Shown here: in pieces, positions 1 through 8,581 of the stretch
How the letters are laid out: every line of letters starts with the position of its first letter
Numbering within the stretch: position 1 is the first letter of the stretch
Source: Actinacidiphila sp965342175
Lineage (GTDB): Bacteria > Actinomycetota > Actinomycetes > Streptomycetales > Streptomycetaceae
NCBI RefSeq assembly: GCF_965342175.1
Contig: NZ_CBDRBL010000032.1
Location: 1 to 64,000, forward strand
DNA length: 64,000 nt
Direction: 5' to 3'
Made by a program: the position numbers and the translations under genes
The notes under the pieces: generated by a model
The model's database searches: none
What the model was told of the DNA's origin: nothing
What the model saw: the letters and a program-made list of their open reading frames with translations, nothing else

Positions 1-734
1 CCGGCGTCGCGGGTCGATGGCTCTCGCCTGGCGGCGTTGTCGTCGGTCGCCGCAGCTCCGCTGCGTCTCCCTTCTCCGCCTTGCCAAACTCGGCCCTCGA
101 CCCGCTCCTTTCTCCACCCCGCCTATCCGCGCAGACCTCTTAGCTGTCGTGAGCAGCGAGCCTCTCGGTCGCCCGCGTCGGCAACCCCCCGCCACGCAGC
201 TGCCGCAACGTCCCCGTGCCCGCGAGACTCCGGGCCCCCCAGAGGGGTCGCGAGCCCGCCCGGCACACCGGTCACCCAGGAGTAGCCGCGCACATCCGTG
301 CGGGACTCGCACAGGGCTGTGCGCGGGCCCGGCGCAGGGCGGTATCCAGGCGATGCGTGGAAGTCCCGATGCCCCGCACGTGCGAAGGACGGGTCCTGTC
401 GCCCAGTTCGGTGACCAGGAAGTCCGTGAACCGGGCGCACAGTTGCGGGTCGGCCGTCCGTTCCGCAGCCCGCGGCGCGACGTACGCGCCCTCCAGGTCG
501 GGTCCGAGCAGGTTCCTCGACCGGTGCGGCGGTGAACGGCGCGAGCTGCGAGGTCGGGCTGAGGCCGGCGCGGGGTTGCACGGTCCTGGCTGCCGTGATG
601 ACAGCGGGACCCCGGATGCCCCCGTCGCGGGCCGCGGCTGGTCATCGAGAGACGTCTCCGACTGGCTCCGCCCGTCAGGCCGGGCGCACTATGGAGACAA
701 GAACACTACTGTCCAGTCGCGGAGGTGAACCGCG
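1..734. other. Stretch without a supported gene
   Basis: No frame here gives a protein I recognise, and the open frames overlap on both strands in the way expected of very GC-rich DNA. A minus-strand frame ending at a TGA at 272-274 reads a fragment with the motif ARFTDFLVTELG. It could be the tail of a lost regulator, but it has no start and no further support. The last 15 bases before 735 hold the ribosome binding site of the Hsp20 gene (GGAGGTG). Confidence 0.5.
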
Positions 735-1205
735 ATGACCGTGCCCGCCCACCGCCGGCCCGGCCGGCTCATGGAAGGGTTTCCCGCCCTCGGCTGGGGC
801 GAGCCGATGGCATCCGAGTTCGACGAACTCTTCAGCCGCATGAACGAGCTGCTGGCCTCGGCCGCCGCGACCGGCCCAGGCGCCTCGTCGCCCCTTGCGG
901 ACATGCACGAGACCGAAGACGCCTATGTGATCGAGGCCGAGCTGCCCGGCATCACGCGCGAGGACATCGACGTCGAGGTGGACGACCAGCACCTGCGCAT
1001 CACCGGGGAGTACAAGAAGCGCGAACGCGAAGGCATTTTGCGCCGCAGCACCCGGCGGACCGGACGCTTCGAGTACCGTGCCCTGCTGCCCACCAGCGTC
1101 AACGCCGAGGAGGTCAAGGCTCAGTTGGCGGACGGCGTTCTGACCGTCACCGTACCCAAGTCCCAGAGCGCCAAGCCCCGGCACGTCGAGATCACCGGAG
1201 GCTGA
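735..1205 (+). CDS. Hsp20/alpha-crystallin small heat-shock protein
   Basis: A 156-residue small heat-shock protein, an ATP-independent holdase that binds unfolding proteins in the cytoplasm. The alpha-crystallin domain spans about residues 52-145. It carries the family's ELPGITREDI segment (69-78) and the conserved A-x-GVLTVTVPK strand (132-142). The usual C-terminal IxI anchor is not obvious; the tail ends VEITGG, which may substitute weakly. GGAGGTG lies just upstream of the ATG, which fixes the start. The N-terminal region has the FDELFSRM helix common in actinobacterial Hsp20. It appears monocistronic. No HspR- or RheA-type operator was identified. Confidence 0.95.
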   Translation: MTVPAHRRPGRLMEGFPALGWGEPMASEFDELFSRMNELLASAAATGPGASSPLADMHETEDAYVIEAELPGITREDIDVEVDDQHLRITGEYKKREREGILRRSTRRTGRFEYRALLPTSVNAEEVKAQLADGVLTVTVPKSQSAKPRHVEITGG

Positions 1206-1450
1206 CGGGCGCCCCGTCCCACCTGGCGCCCCGGTCACGGCCCGGCGTGGCCGACGTCCCCGGACGGGGGTAGAACGCGTCGTCCGCGGCCGCGGACGAG
1301 CGGCGCTGAGAGACTGCGCTCGGCGCCGCACCATCGGCGCGGCCCGTCTTCGCGCGATGTGACCGCCACCAGCCGCACCGACGCCGCGCACGCGTCTGAT
1401 CACGGCGGCCGGCGGCGGTCTCATCCGGCGAAGACAGGAGGACCGGAAGC

Positions 1451-1783
1451 ATGCAGAAGCTCTCGCTCGACGCGCTCGCCCGCGAGCACCTGGAACACGC
1501 CGCAGCCGCCTCCTCGGGGCGCAGCGCGGCCACGGTCTACGGCGGTCAGGAACACTCCCTGCGCCAGACACTCCTCGCGCTGACCGCCGGCGCCGCCCTC
1601 GCCGAACACGAGAACCCCGGCGAGGCCACCCTGCTGGTGTTGCGCGGACGTGTGCGGCTGACCAGCGGCGACGCTTCTTGGGAGGGGCGGAACGGTGACC
1701 TGATCAGCGTCCCCGAGGCCCGCCACAGTCTGCAGGCCGTCGAAGACGCGGCGGTGCTCCTCACGGTCGCCGAACGCGGCTGA
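1451..1783 (+). CDS. Cupin-domain small protein
   Basis: A 110-residue single-domain cupin. The two cupin motifs are visible: the first around residues 55-72 (EHENPGEATLLVLRGRV) and the second around 83-96 (GDLISVPEARHSL), each with a candidate metal-ligand histidine. The leading helix (LSLDALAREHLEHA) matches small streptomycete cupins of unknown substrate. A strong AGGAGG ribosome binding site precedes the ATG. It is separated from its neighbours by 155-245 bp, so it is probably transcribed alone. Family assignment is firm; the ligand or reaction cannot be read from the sequence. Confidence 0.85.
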   Translation: MQKLSLDALAREHLEHAAAASSGRSAATVYGGQEHSLRQTLLALTAGAALAEHENPGEATLLVLRGRVRLTSGDASWEGRNGDLISVPEARHSLQAVEDAAVLLTVAERG

Positions 1784-1937
1784 CGCCGGGTCGCTCAGCA
1801 ACAGGTCGGCGGGCCGGACGAGGCCGTGTCCGTGACGTTCCGTCAGCCGGAGTCCGAGGACATGCGCGGCAGGCTCCGCTCGCCTCATCGAACACCGCCC
1901 GCGGCTGCCCTGACGGAGGGGGCGTTACTCTGCGTGG

Positions 1938-2777
1938 GTGACAACGCGATCGAACACCCCGGCGGGCTGGTACCAGGACCCGCACGGCACGCACGACCTG
2001 TTGCGCTACTGGGACGGATTCCGGTGGACGGAACACACCCACCCGGGCGGCGCCCAGGTCCCGCCGCAGGCCACGGCGAGCCCCTGGGAGCTCGGCGTCG
2101 ACGGCGCCCCCGACCCCTCGCGCGTCCAGCGCCAGGTGCAGCAGCAGGCGGGCGTGGCCCCCACCGGCCACGGCGGGGGGACACTCTTCAGCGAGCCTGT
2201 GCTGGTCGTCAACCAGAAGGCCAAGCTCATCGAGCTGAACAACGAGTACAGCGTCTTCGACCAGCAGGGGCGCCAGCTCGGCTCCGTCGTCCAGGTCGGC
2301 CAGAGCACCGCGCGCAAGGTGCTGCGGTTCGTCTCGAGCGTCGACCAGTTCCTGTCGGTGCGCCTGGAGGTCCGCGACGCGCACGGTCGGCCGCAACTGC
2401 TGCTGACGCGCCCCGCGAAGTTCATCAAGTCGAAGGTGATCGTGCAGCGCGCCGACGGCACGACGCTGGGCGAGATCGTCCAGCAGAACGCCATCGGAAA
2501 AATCAACTTCTCCTTCGAGGTGAACGGCCAGAAGATCGGCGCCATCAAAGCCGAGAACTGGCGCGCCTGGAACTTCGCCGTCGTCGACCACACCGGCGCC
2601 GAGGTCGCCCGGATCACCAAGACGTGGGAGGGCTTGGCGAAGACGATGTTCACCACGGCCGACAACTACGTCCTGAAGATCCACCGACCGCTGGCCGAAC
2701 CCCTGCTGAGCATGGTCGTCGCCTCCGCGCTCACCGTGGACACCGCTCTCAAACAGGACTCGCGCGGCCTCGGCTGA
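1938..2777 (+). CDS. DUF2510 plus scramblase/LURP-one-like protein
   Basis: A 279-residue protein with a GTG start. Residues 7-32 form a DUF2510 motif (PAGWYQDPHG...LLRYWDGFRW), common at the N terminus of actinobacterial membrane or surface proteins. After a Gln/Pro-rich linker, residues 80-265 form a tubby-like beta-barrel of the phospholipid scramblase/LURP-one type, with repeated strands such as LVVNQKAKLIELNNEY and KSKVIVQRADGTTLGEIV. Streptomycete homologues are usually named phospholipid scramblase-related, but lipid scrambling is not established for them. No signal peptide is visible. The family call is good; the function is unknown. Confidence 0.8.
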   Translation: MTTRSNTPAGWYQDPHGTHDLLRYWDGFRWTEHTHPGGAQVPPQATASPWELGVDGAPDPSRVQRQVQQQAGVAPTGHGGGTLFSEPVLVVNQKAKLIELNNEYSVFDQQGRQLGSVVQVGQSTARKVLRFVSSVDQFLSVRLEVRDAHGRPQLLLTRPAKFIKSKVIVQRADGTTLGEIVQQNAIGKINFSFEVNGQKIGAIKAENWRAWNFAVVDHTGAEVARITKTWEGLAKTMFTTADNYVLKIHRPLAEPLLSMVVASALTVDTALKQDSRGLG

Positions 2778-2904
2778 GCGGAACACGCATACGGTGCCGG
2801 AGTGGCGCGGACCCGGCGCCGTATCAGGACAGAACCGGACAGGTGACGCCTGCGACGGCCCCGCCCGAACAACCGACCGCGCAAAGGCACTAGCATGCCT
2901 CGCC

Positions 2905-3780
2905 ATGAGCACTGCCGAAGGCCCCGCAGCCGGCCTGCCCGTTCGTATGCCCCGCCCCCGCCAGCCCGGACGGCACCGGCGGCCGGAGCCGCTGACCGCG
3001 CCCGAGGGCGCCCCCGCGCTGGTCCTCGCCGTGCCCGGTACCCCTTCCTCCGCGATACGGAGTCTGGCGGAGGAGATCGTCAGCATCGCCCGTATCGAGC
3101 TGTCCGGTCTCGACCCGCGCATCGGCTACGTCGACGGCGACGGCGAGGAGTTCCCGACGCTCGAATCGGTGCTGGCCCAGGCTGCCTCCGAGCGCGGCGA
3201 CGAGGCTCCCGCGGCCGTGGTGGTCCCGCTGCTGGCCGGCCCCGAGGCCTCGGTGATGCGCCGCGTGCGCCAGGCGGTGGCGGACAGCCGTGCCGCGGCC
3301 GAGGTGACCGACGTGCTCGGCCCTCACCCGCTGCTCGCCGAGGCGCTGCACGTGCGCCTCTCGGAGGCCGGCCTGGCACGCGCCGACCGCGCCCGCCTGT
3401 TCACGGTCGCCACGGCCGCCGACGGCATCATCCTGGCCACCGTCGGCGGCGAGGAAGCCGTCCAGGCCGCGGGCGTGACGGGGCTGCTGCTGGCCGCGCG
3501 CCTCGCGGTGCCGGTGCTGGCCGCCGCGCTGGACATCGAGGGCTCGGTCGCCGCGGCCGCCGAGCAGTTGCGTTCCTCCGGCTCGACCACTCTGGCGCTC
3601 GCGCCGTACGTGATCGGTCCAGAGGTCGCCCCCGAGGTCCTGCACGACGCCGCCAAGGAGGCCGACTGCTCCTCTGCCGACGCGCTGGGCCCCTACCCGG
3701 CCATCGGCAAGCTGCTCGTGACCACCTACACGGCGGCCCTCGGCGTGGCCCAACCGGTGCAGGGTGCTCCGCTGGTCTGA
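2905..3780 (+). CDS. Sirohydrochlorin chelatase (CbiX)-like protein
   Basis: About 291 residues from the ATG at 2905; an upstream in-frame start at 2794 adds only a low-quality leader. Two CbiX/chelatase-like half domains can be traced (about 40-150 and 165-285), with PALVLAVPGTPSSA where class II chelatases start with a His-Gly-Ser turn, and DVLGPHPLLAEAL at the second repeat boundary. True CbiX enzymes insert cobalt or iron into sirohydrochlorin using paired histidines. Here the first (HGS) is replaced by VPGT and the second (G-x-H) by GPEAS, so catalysis is doubtful. No cobalamin or siroheme genes are adjacent. Confidence 0.65.
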   Translation: MSTAEGPAAGLPVRMPRPRQPGRHRRPEPLTAPEGAPALVLAVPGTPSSAIRSLAEEIVSIARIELSGLDPRIGYVDGDGEEFPTLESVLAQAASERGDEAPAAVVVPLLAGPEASVMRRVRQAVADSRAAAEVTDVLGPHPLLAEALHVRLSEAGLARADRARLFTVATAADGIILATVGGEEAVQAAGVTGLLLAARLAVPVLAAALDIEGSVAAAAEQLRSSGSTTLALAPYVIGPEVAPEVLHDAAKEADCSSADALGPYPAIGKLLVTTYTAALGVAQPVQGAPLV

Positions 3781-3804
3781 GCCCGCGGAGCGTCAGACGC
3801 TCGA

Positions 3805-3859
3805 CGACGGCGGGCTGGCGACCGCCCGGGATTCCGGGGCGGCCGCCAGCCCGCCGTCG
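3805..3859. terminator. Bidirectional hairpin terminator
   Basis: A perfect 16-bp inverted repeat: left arm 3805-3820 (CGACGGCGGGCTGGCG), right arm 3844-3859, with a second GC-rich pairing inside the loop. It sits between the convergent ends of the CbiX-like gene (3780) and the lactonase gene (3880), where a shared terminator is expected. There is no U-tract, as is common in streptomycetes. Confidence 0.8.
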
Positions 3860-3879
3860 CGCGTACGAGGCAGCTGTCG

Positions 3880-4914
3880 TCAGCCGAAGAGCACACAGGA
3901 CGCGGCCGGTACGGCCACCGACCCCGCGAGCGTGGGTGTGCCGGTGGCCGGGTCCACGTCGAACCAGCTGACGTCGCCCGATCGCTCATTGGCCGCGTAG
4001 AGCCGCTTCCCCGCGGGGTCGAGCGTCAGGTGGCGCGGCCACTCGCCGCCGCAGGGCACGGTCTCCAGCAGCTCCAGCCGGTCTCCGCTCCCGTCGACGG
4101 AGAGCACGGCGATGCTGTCGTGACCGCGGTTGGCGGCCCAGGCGAACCGGCCGTCGGCGGAGACGACCAGCTCGGAGGGGTAGTTCGGGCCTGAGGCGCC
4201 GGCGGGCAGCACGGAGACCTCGGCGACGGGCGTCAGCCGGCCGATCCGGGCGTCCCAGTGGCACACCGTCACCACGGAGTCCAGCTCGTTCATGACGTAG
4301 GCGCGGTCGCCGCGGGGGTGGAAGGCGAGGTGGCGCGGTCCGGTGCCGGAGCGCAGACCCATCTCGCGCTCCACCTCCAGCTCCCCGCTGTCCGCGTCGA
4401 GTGCGCAGACCCGCACGGAGTCCGTACCGAGGTCCACGCTGAGAACCCAGCGCCCGGAGGGGTCGGGCAGCACCATGTGGGCGTGCGGTCCCTCCTGGCG
4501 CTCCGGGTTCGGTCCGTCGCCCTCGTGCTGCAGGATGTGGCGCGGCGCCCCGAGCGCGCCGCCGTCCCCGAGCGGCAGCACGCTCACGGTGCCGGAGGCG
4601 TAGTTGGCGGTGAGCAGGTGGCCCTGGTGCAGGCACAGATGCGTCGGGGAGGCACCGCGCACCGGCACGGTGGCGCCCAGCAGTTCGGGGCGGGCGGGGT
4701 CGGCCAGCGAGAACACGGCAGCGCCGCCGTCCTCGGCCTCACTGACGGTGTAGAGCAGGCCGCGGTCCTTGGAGAGCGCGAGGAAGGAGGGGTCCCCCAC
4801 CGAGGAGTCGGCGCCCAGCAGCGTCAGCGCTCCAGAGTCGGGGTCGACGGCGGCGGTGGTCAGTCCCTTGCCGCCCGCCGAAGTGAACGACCCGATGTAA
4901 ACGTGCCCGGCCAC
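3880..4914 (-). CDS. Lactonase family beta-propeller (6-phosphogluconolactonase type)
   Basis: A 344-residue protein built from seven propeller blades, of the Pgl/YbhE lactonase family rather than the NagB-like family. Repeated blade motifs are seen: DPSFLALSKDRGLLYT, SPTHLCLHQGHLLTANY, GPRHLAFHPRGDRAYVMNE, YPSELVVSADGRFAWAANR and WPRHLTLDPAGKRLYAANE. The family hydrolyses 6-phosphogluconolactone or related cyclic lactones; many actinobacterial members are uncharacterised. The protein starts MAGHVYIGSFTSAGG, with no signal peptide. It lies downstream of the nitric oxide synthase gene on the same strand with a 78-bp gap, so co-transcription is possible but not shown. Confidence 0.85.
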   Translation of the reverse strand: MAGHVYIGSFTSAGGKGLTTAAVDPDSGALTLLGADSSVGDPSFLALSKDRGLLYTVSEAEDGGAAVFSLADPARPELLGATVPVRGASPTHLCLHQGHLLTANYASGTVSVLPLGDGGALGAPRHILQHEGDGPNPERQEGPHAHMVLPDPSGRWVLSVDLGTDSVRVCALDADSGELEVEREMGLRSGTGPRHLAFHPRGDRAYVMNELDSVVTVCHWDARIGRLTPVAEVSVLPAGASGPNYPSELVVSADGRFAWAANRGHDSIAVLSVDGSGDRLELLETVPCGGEWPRHLTLDPAGKRLYAANERSGDVSWFDVDPATGTPTLAGSVAVPAASCVLFG

Positions 4915-4992
4915 TGCCGTACCTCTTCCGCAGGTTGTCTGTACGGCGGCTGAGAGTAACGCAGTGGCCGGAAACCGATCCCGCTGCCCCCG

Positions 4993-6258
4993 TCACACCA
5001 GCGCCTCGCCGCGGGAGAGGGCGAGTGACTCGGGGTGGTGGACATAGGCGGGCGTCAGGTCGCCGGTGTCGTAGTAGCGGTGGAAGACACCCGTGGCCGA
5101 GCCCGAGATGGGCGGCACGATCCACGACCAGTCGGCGGGCACCGACCGGCCCTTGCGCTCCTCCCGCTCGATGTGGGAGAGGAAGCGGCGGGATTCGGTG
5201 TGGTGGTCCGTGATGCTGACGCCGGCGCGGTCGAAGGAGTGCAGGACGGCGCGGTTGAGCTCGACCAGGGCGCGGTCGCGCCAGAGCGAGCGGTCGCTCG
5301 TGGTGTCCAGGCCGAGCCGCTCGGCGAAGCGCGGCAGGAGGTCGTAGCGATCGGTGTCGGCGAGGTTGCGGGCGCCTATCTCGGTGCCCATGTACCAGCC
5401 GTTGAAGGGTGCCGCCGGGTAGCAGACGCCGCCGATCTCCAGGCACATGGAGGACACGGCCGGGACGGCGTGCCAGCGCAGGCCCCACTCCGCCAGCCAG
5501 TCGAACTCCGGGTGCCCGATGGGCACCTCGAGCGCCGCGTCGGCCGGCAGCGGGAAGTGGCGCGGCGGCTCGGACCCGCCCTGCACGATCAGCGGCAGGA
5601 CGTCGAAGGGTGTGCCGGGGCCGCCGGGCCAGCCGAGTTTCCGCGCCGCCTCGGTGATGCCGGTGTTGCCGGGGTCGCCGAGCACTCCGCCGTCGGGCCG
5701 GGAGTAGCCGGCGTAACGGATGAGCTGGTCGTTCCAGATCCTCGGGCCGGGGCGCTCCGGGGTGTCCGGGGCGAAGACGGTGATCACCGGGCGGATGCGC
5801 CCGCCGTTGGTCGCGACCTTCAGATGGGCGGCGGCCTCCCGGGCCACCCCGTGTGCGGTCGCGATGTGGCGGCGGTCGCGGACCTGCAGGGAGTTCCAGT
5901 ACAGGCGTCCTATGCAGCGGTTGCTGTTGCGCCAGGCGACGCGCGCGCCGAAGACGAGTTCCTCGCCGGTGTGCCGGTAGGTGCCCGTCTCGTCGATCTC
6001 ATCGAGCACCGCGGCCAGCCGTCGCCGCGGGTCGCGGTCGCCGCCGGGTAGTTCGCGGTGGTACTGCAGGATGAAGTCCGTGGCCAGGGCGCGGACGTCC
6101 ACGTCCTTGTGCCGGACGGCCGGGGCGCCGTCCCGCCCGGCCGCGCCGCCGACGGGGCAGGCGGACACCGCGTCCTGCGGGCGCCAGGCGTCGGCGCCCT
6201 CCTCCACCGGCTGCGGGTGCCCGGCCGGGCACCCGGCCAGCGGCTCCGGGCCGTCCAT
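4993..6258 (-). CDS. nos: Bacterial nitric oxide synthase oxygenase
   Basis: About 421 residues from the ATG at 6258, which has GGAG nine bases upstream. A GTG at 6345 with a G-rich leader is an alternative start, and the frame stays open to 6516. The NOS oxygenase fold is clear: the haem-thiolate loop WRNSNRCIGRLYW (Cys about 115), the arginine-site segment NGWYMGTEIGARNL, the helix DRALVELNRAVLHSF, and the C-terminal WSWIVPPISGSATGVFHRYY. It should convert L-arginine to NO and citrulline in the cytoplasm with a pterin cofactor. As in most bacteria there is no fused reductase domain, so electrons must come from a separate flavoprotein; none is adjacent. No thaxtomin genes (txtA, B, E) are nearby. 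Confidence 0.95.
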   Translation of the reverse strand: MDGPEPLAGCPAGHPQPVEEGADAWRPQDAVSACPVGGAAGRDGAPAVRHKDVDVRALATDFILQYHRELPGGDRDPRRRLAAVLDEIDETGTYRHTGEELVFGARVAWRNSNRCIGRLYWNSLQVRDRRHIATAHGVAREAAAHLKVATNGGRIRPVITVFAPDTPERPGPRIWNDQLIRYAGYSRPDGGVLGDPGNTGITEAARKLGWPGGPGTPFDVLPLIVQGGSEPPRHFPLPADAALEVPIGHPEFDWLAEWGLRWHAVPAVSSMCLEIGGVCYPAAPFNGWYMGTEIGARNLADTDRYDLLPRFAERLGLDTTSDRSLWRDRALVELNRAVLHSFDRAGVSITDHHTESRRFLSHIEREERKGRSVPADWSWIVPPISGSATGVFHRYYDTGDLTPAYVHHPESLALSRGEALV

Positions 6259-7077
6259 CCGCGCATGCTCCGACGCGGGCGAGACCCGGCCCGGTCCGGC
6301 GTGGCGTTCGTTCTTTCCCTCGGTACGGCGCAGAAACCTCAGCACGCCTGGCACCCCCCAAGACCGTCCTGCGCGGAGCGTTTCCTCACGGTCCGCGGGT
6401 ACGGCACGAGACTGGAATCGGTATGACCGCTGTCCGGAGTCAGTCATCCTGGCACGCGCCGCCGAACGGATCGCCGCATCAGATGAATTGACGACATCCC
6501 GCCCTGCGTCGGACACAGCCGGTCATGGCTCGACCGCTACCGGTCTCGATCGATCCGAGGGTGTGCATGAATCCGGCAGGACCGCAAGCCGTCACCGATC
6601 GTGCGGTCTGCGCCGCGGCGCGGCACTGAAAGGCGGCGGCGCCCGGGTACGGGTGGGACCCGCGACCCCGCGCCCTCTGCCGTGGCCGCCCCAAACGCCT
6701 GGGCGCCGCTCCGCCCCCGCCGCGTGCAGCGGCACGAACAGTGGGCCCTCGGCTTCGACGCCGCGGACACGCACGGTGGGGCACACAGGACAGGCACAGG
6801 CATCGGGAGGCGACGACGCGACGCCCTCAGGGCGAGTCCTGCGGTGGCGCGAGACCGCCGAGCGCGAAGGGGGCAGGCAAGGCCGGCAGAACAGGGCCGC
6901 AGCTGCCAGGGCCGCTACCCATGCCGAAACACTTGTTCGGCGTATATTTGAGAGGAAAGCCGTCTCTATAGACGCGAAATGGCCGAACCCACCTTTAATA
7001 ACGCCTGACGAACCAACTCACCGGATCCGCCCCAGGAGGGGCTCGAGTCGTATCCGACCCGTCCGGAGGAGGACGCG
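6259..7077. promoter_or_regulatory. Intergenic region with AT-rich segment before the hydroxylase operon
   Basis: This 819-bp gap between the divergent nos gene and the molybdenum hydroxylase operon contains no convincing gene. Around 6925-7015 the composition drops sharply from about 75% G+C and includes GTATATTT, a small stem CGTCT-CTAT-AGACG and TTTAATAA. That is where I would place the operon promoter, though I cannot assign -35/-10 boxes with confidence. The operon's own binding site (GGAGGAGG) sits just before 7078. Confidence 0.4.
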
Positions 7078-7605
7078 ATGAGGGACGTGGCGCACCAGCG
7101 GGACGTGGACCGTCCCGCAACCATCGAGCGTGTCGTGACACTCGACGTCAACGGCCGGACCTACACCCTGCGCCTGGACACCCGGGTCACACTCCTGGAC
7201 GCCCTGCGGGACCGGCTCGGCCTGACGGGCACCAAGAAGGGCTGCGACCAGGGAGCCTGCGGAGCGTGCACGGTGCACCTCGACGGCAGGAGGGTGCTCT
7301 CCTGTCTGACGCTGGCCGCACAGGCCGAGGGCCAGGCGATCACCACCATCGAGGGCGTCACCGGCACCGACGGACCGCACCCGGTGCAACAGGCCTTCAT
7401 GGATCACGACGGCTTCCAGTGCGGCTTCTGCACCCCTGGGCAGATCATGTCGGCGGTGGCGCTGATGACCGAGGGCCGGGCCGGCTCCGACGAGGAGATC
7501 CGCGAGTTCATGAGCGGCAACCTGTGCCGCTGCGGCGCCTATCCCAACATCGTGGCCGCGATCCGCGAGGCCGCGTCCGGTGGAGGTCACGATGCGCGCG
7601 TTTGA
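7078..7605 (+). CDS. Molybdenum hydroxylase small subunit, two [2Fe-2S] clusters
   Basis: A 175-residue iron-sulfur subunit of a xanthine-oxidase-family hydroxylase. The plant-ferredoxin-type cluster uses GCDQGACGACTVHLDG...SC (Cys 56, 61, 64, 76). The second uses QCGFCTPG and NLCRCGAYPN (Cys 115, 118, 150, 152). It passes electrons from the Mo site to the FAD subunit. The N-terminal extension of about 18 residues is not a Tat signal, so the complex is probably cytoplasmic, unlike E. coli PaoA. It is first in a three-gene operon with subunits overlapping by 4-14 bp. The substrate (an aldehyde, purine or aromatic acyl-CoA) is not readable from sequence. Confidence 0.93.
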   Translation: MRDVAHQRDVDRPATIERVVTLDVNGRTYTLRLDTRVTLLDALRDRLGLTGTKKGCDQGACGACTVHLDGRRVLSCLTLAAQAEGQAITTIEGVTGTDGPHPVQQAFMDHDGFQCGFCTPGQIMSAVALMTEGRAGSDEEIREFMSGNLCRCGAYPNIVAAIREAASGGGHDARV

Positions 7606-8581
7606 GTATGTACGGGCCACCGACACCCAGGAGGTCGTGCGGAAGCTGGCGGAGGACCCTTCGGCGTCCTGCCTCGCGGGCGGCACGACCCAGCTGGACC
7701 TGATGAAGGACGGGGTGCTCGAGCCGCCGACGCTGATCGACATCACCCGGCTCCCCCTGCACGGCATCGAGCGGCGCGGCGAGGCGCTCCACGTGGGGGC
7801 GCTGGCCACGATGGAGGAGCTGGCCGCCGACGCCACGGTCGCCGAACGGCTGCCGGTGGTGCGCGAGTCCCTCCTGATGGGCGCCTCGGTGCAGTTGCGC
7901 AACATGGCGACCATCGGCGGCAACCTGCTGCAGCGCACCCGCTGCCGCTACTTCCGCGATCCCACGGTGCTCGAGTGCAACAAGCGCGCGCCGGGCACAG
8001 GATGTGCGGCCGTGCTGGGCGCGGCCAGGATGCACGCCGTGCTGGGCGCGAACGAGAACTGCATCGCGCTGCACGCCTCCGACCTCGCCGTCGCCTTGGT
8101 GGCGCTCGACGCCGTCGTCCACATCCACGGCCCGTCCGGCCGGCGCAGCGTCCCGCTGACGGACTTCTACATCACCGCCGACGAGAGCCCCGAGCGGGAG
8201 AACGTCCTAGAGCACGCCGAGCTGATCACCGAGGTGGAGATCCCGCTCCCGCCGCCGTCCGCCCGTTCGGGCTACCTCAAGGTCCGCGACCGGATGTCGT
8301 ACGAGTTCGCGCTGACCTCGGCCGCCGTGGTGCTCGTCATCGAGGAGGGCACGATCCGTCAGGCCCGGATCGGACTGGGCGGGGTGGGCACGAAGCCCTG
8401 GCGGGCGTACGAGGCCGAGCATGTGCTGACCGGCGCGCCCGCCACGTCGGCCACCTTCCGGGACGCGTCCGAGGCGACGATGCGCGACGCCTGGACGGTG
8501 CCCGGCACGGCGTTCAAGGTGCCGCTGGCCCGCCGGACCCTCGTTCGCGAGCTGCAGACAGTGTCAGGAGTGACGGCATGA
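7592..8581 (+). CDS. Molybdenum hydroxylase FAD subunit with extra Fe-S cysteines
   Basis: A 329-residue FAD-binding subunit (PaoB/CoxM type). The ATG at 7592 is preceded by GGAGGT at the right distance and overlaps the small-subunit gene. FAD-binding motifs are LAGGTTQLDLMKDG (near residue 32) and ATIGGNLLQRTRC (near 108). It also has the insertion RCRYFRDPTVLECNKRAPGTGC followed by ENC: four cysteines matching the additional [4Fe-4S] site known in E. coli PaoB and 4-hydroxybenzoyl-CoA reductase. Most xanthine dehydrogenases lack it. This points to an aldehyde or aromatic-compound oxidoreductase rather than a classical xanthine dehydrogenase. Confidence 0.92.
   Translation: MRAFEYVRATDTQEVVRKLAEDPSASCLAGGTTQLDLMKDGVLEPPTLIDITRLPLHGIERRGEALHVGALATMEELAADATVAERLPVVRESLLMGASVQLRNMATIGGNLLQRTRCRYFRDPTVLECNKRAPGTGCAAVLGAARMHAVLGANENCIALHASDLAVALVALDAVVHIHGPSGRRSVPLTDFYITADESPERENVLEHAELITEVEIPLPPPSARSGYLKVRDRMSYEFALTSAAVVLVIEEGTIRQARIGLGGVGTKPWRAYEAEHVLTGAPATSATFRDASEATMRDAWTVPGTAFKVPLARRTLVRELQTVSGVTA

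Noticed and set aside
272..545. Minus-strand fragment with ARFTDFLVTELG, like a regulator tail
   Set aside because: No start, no upstream homology and only one suggestive motif; mentioned only as part of the gene-free stretch.
7975..8577. In-frame extension of the molybdenum subunit upstream of 8578
   Set aside because: The extension overlaps the FAD subunit gene and is Arg-rich nonsense; the ATG at 8578 with the ATGA overlap gives the normal family length.
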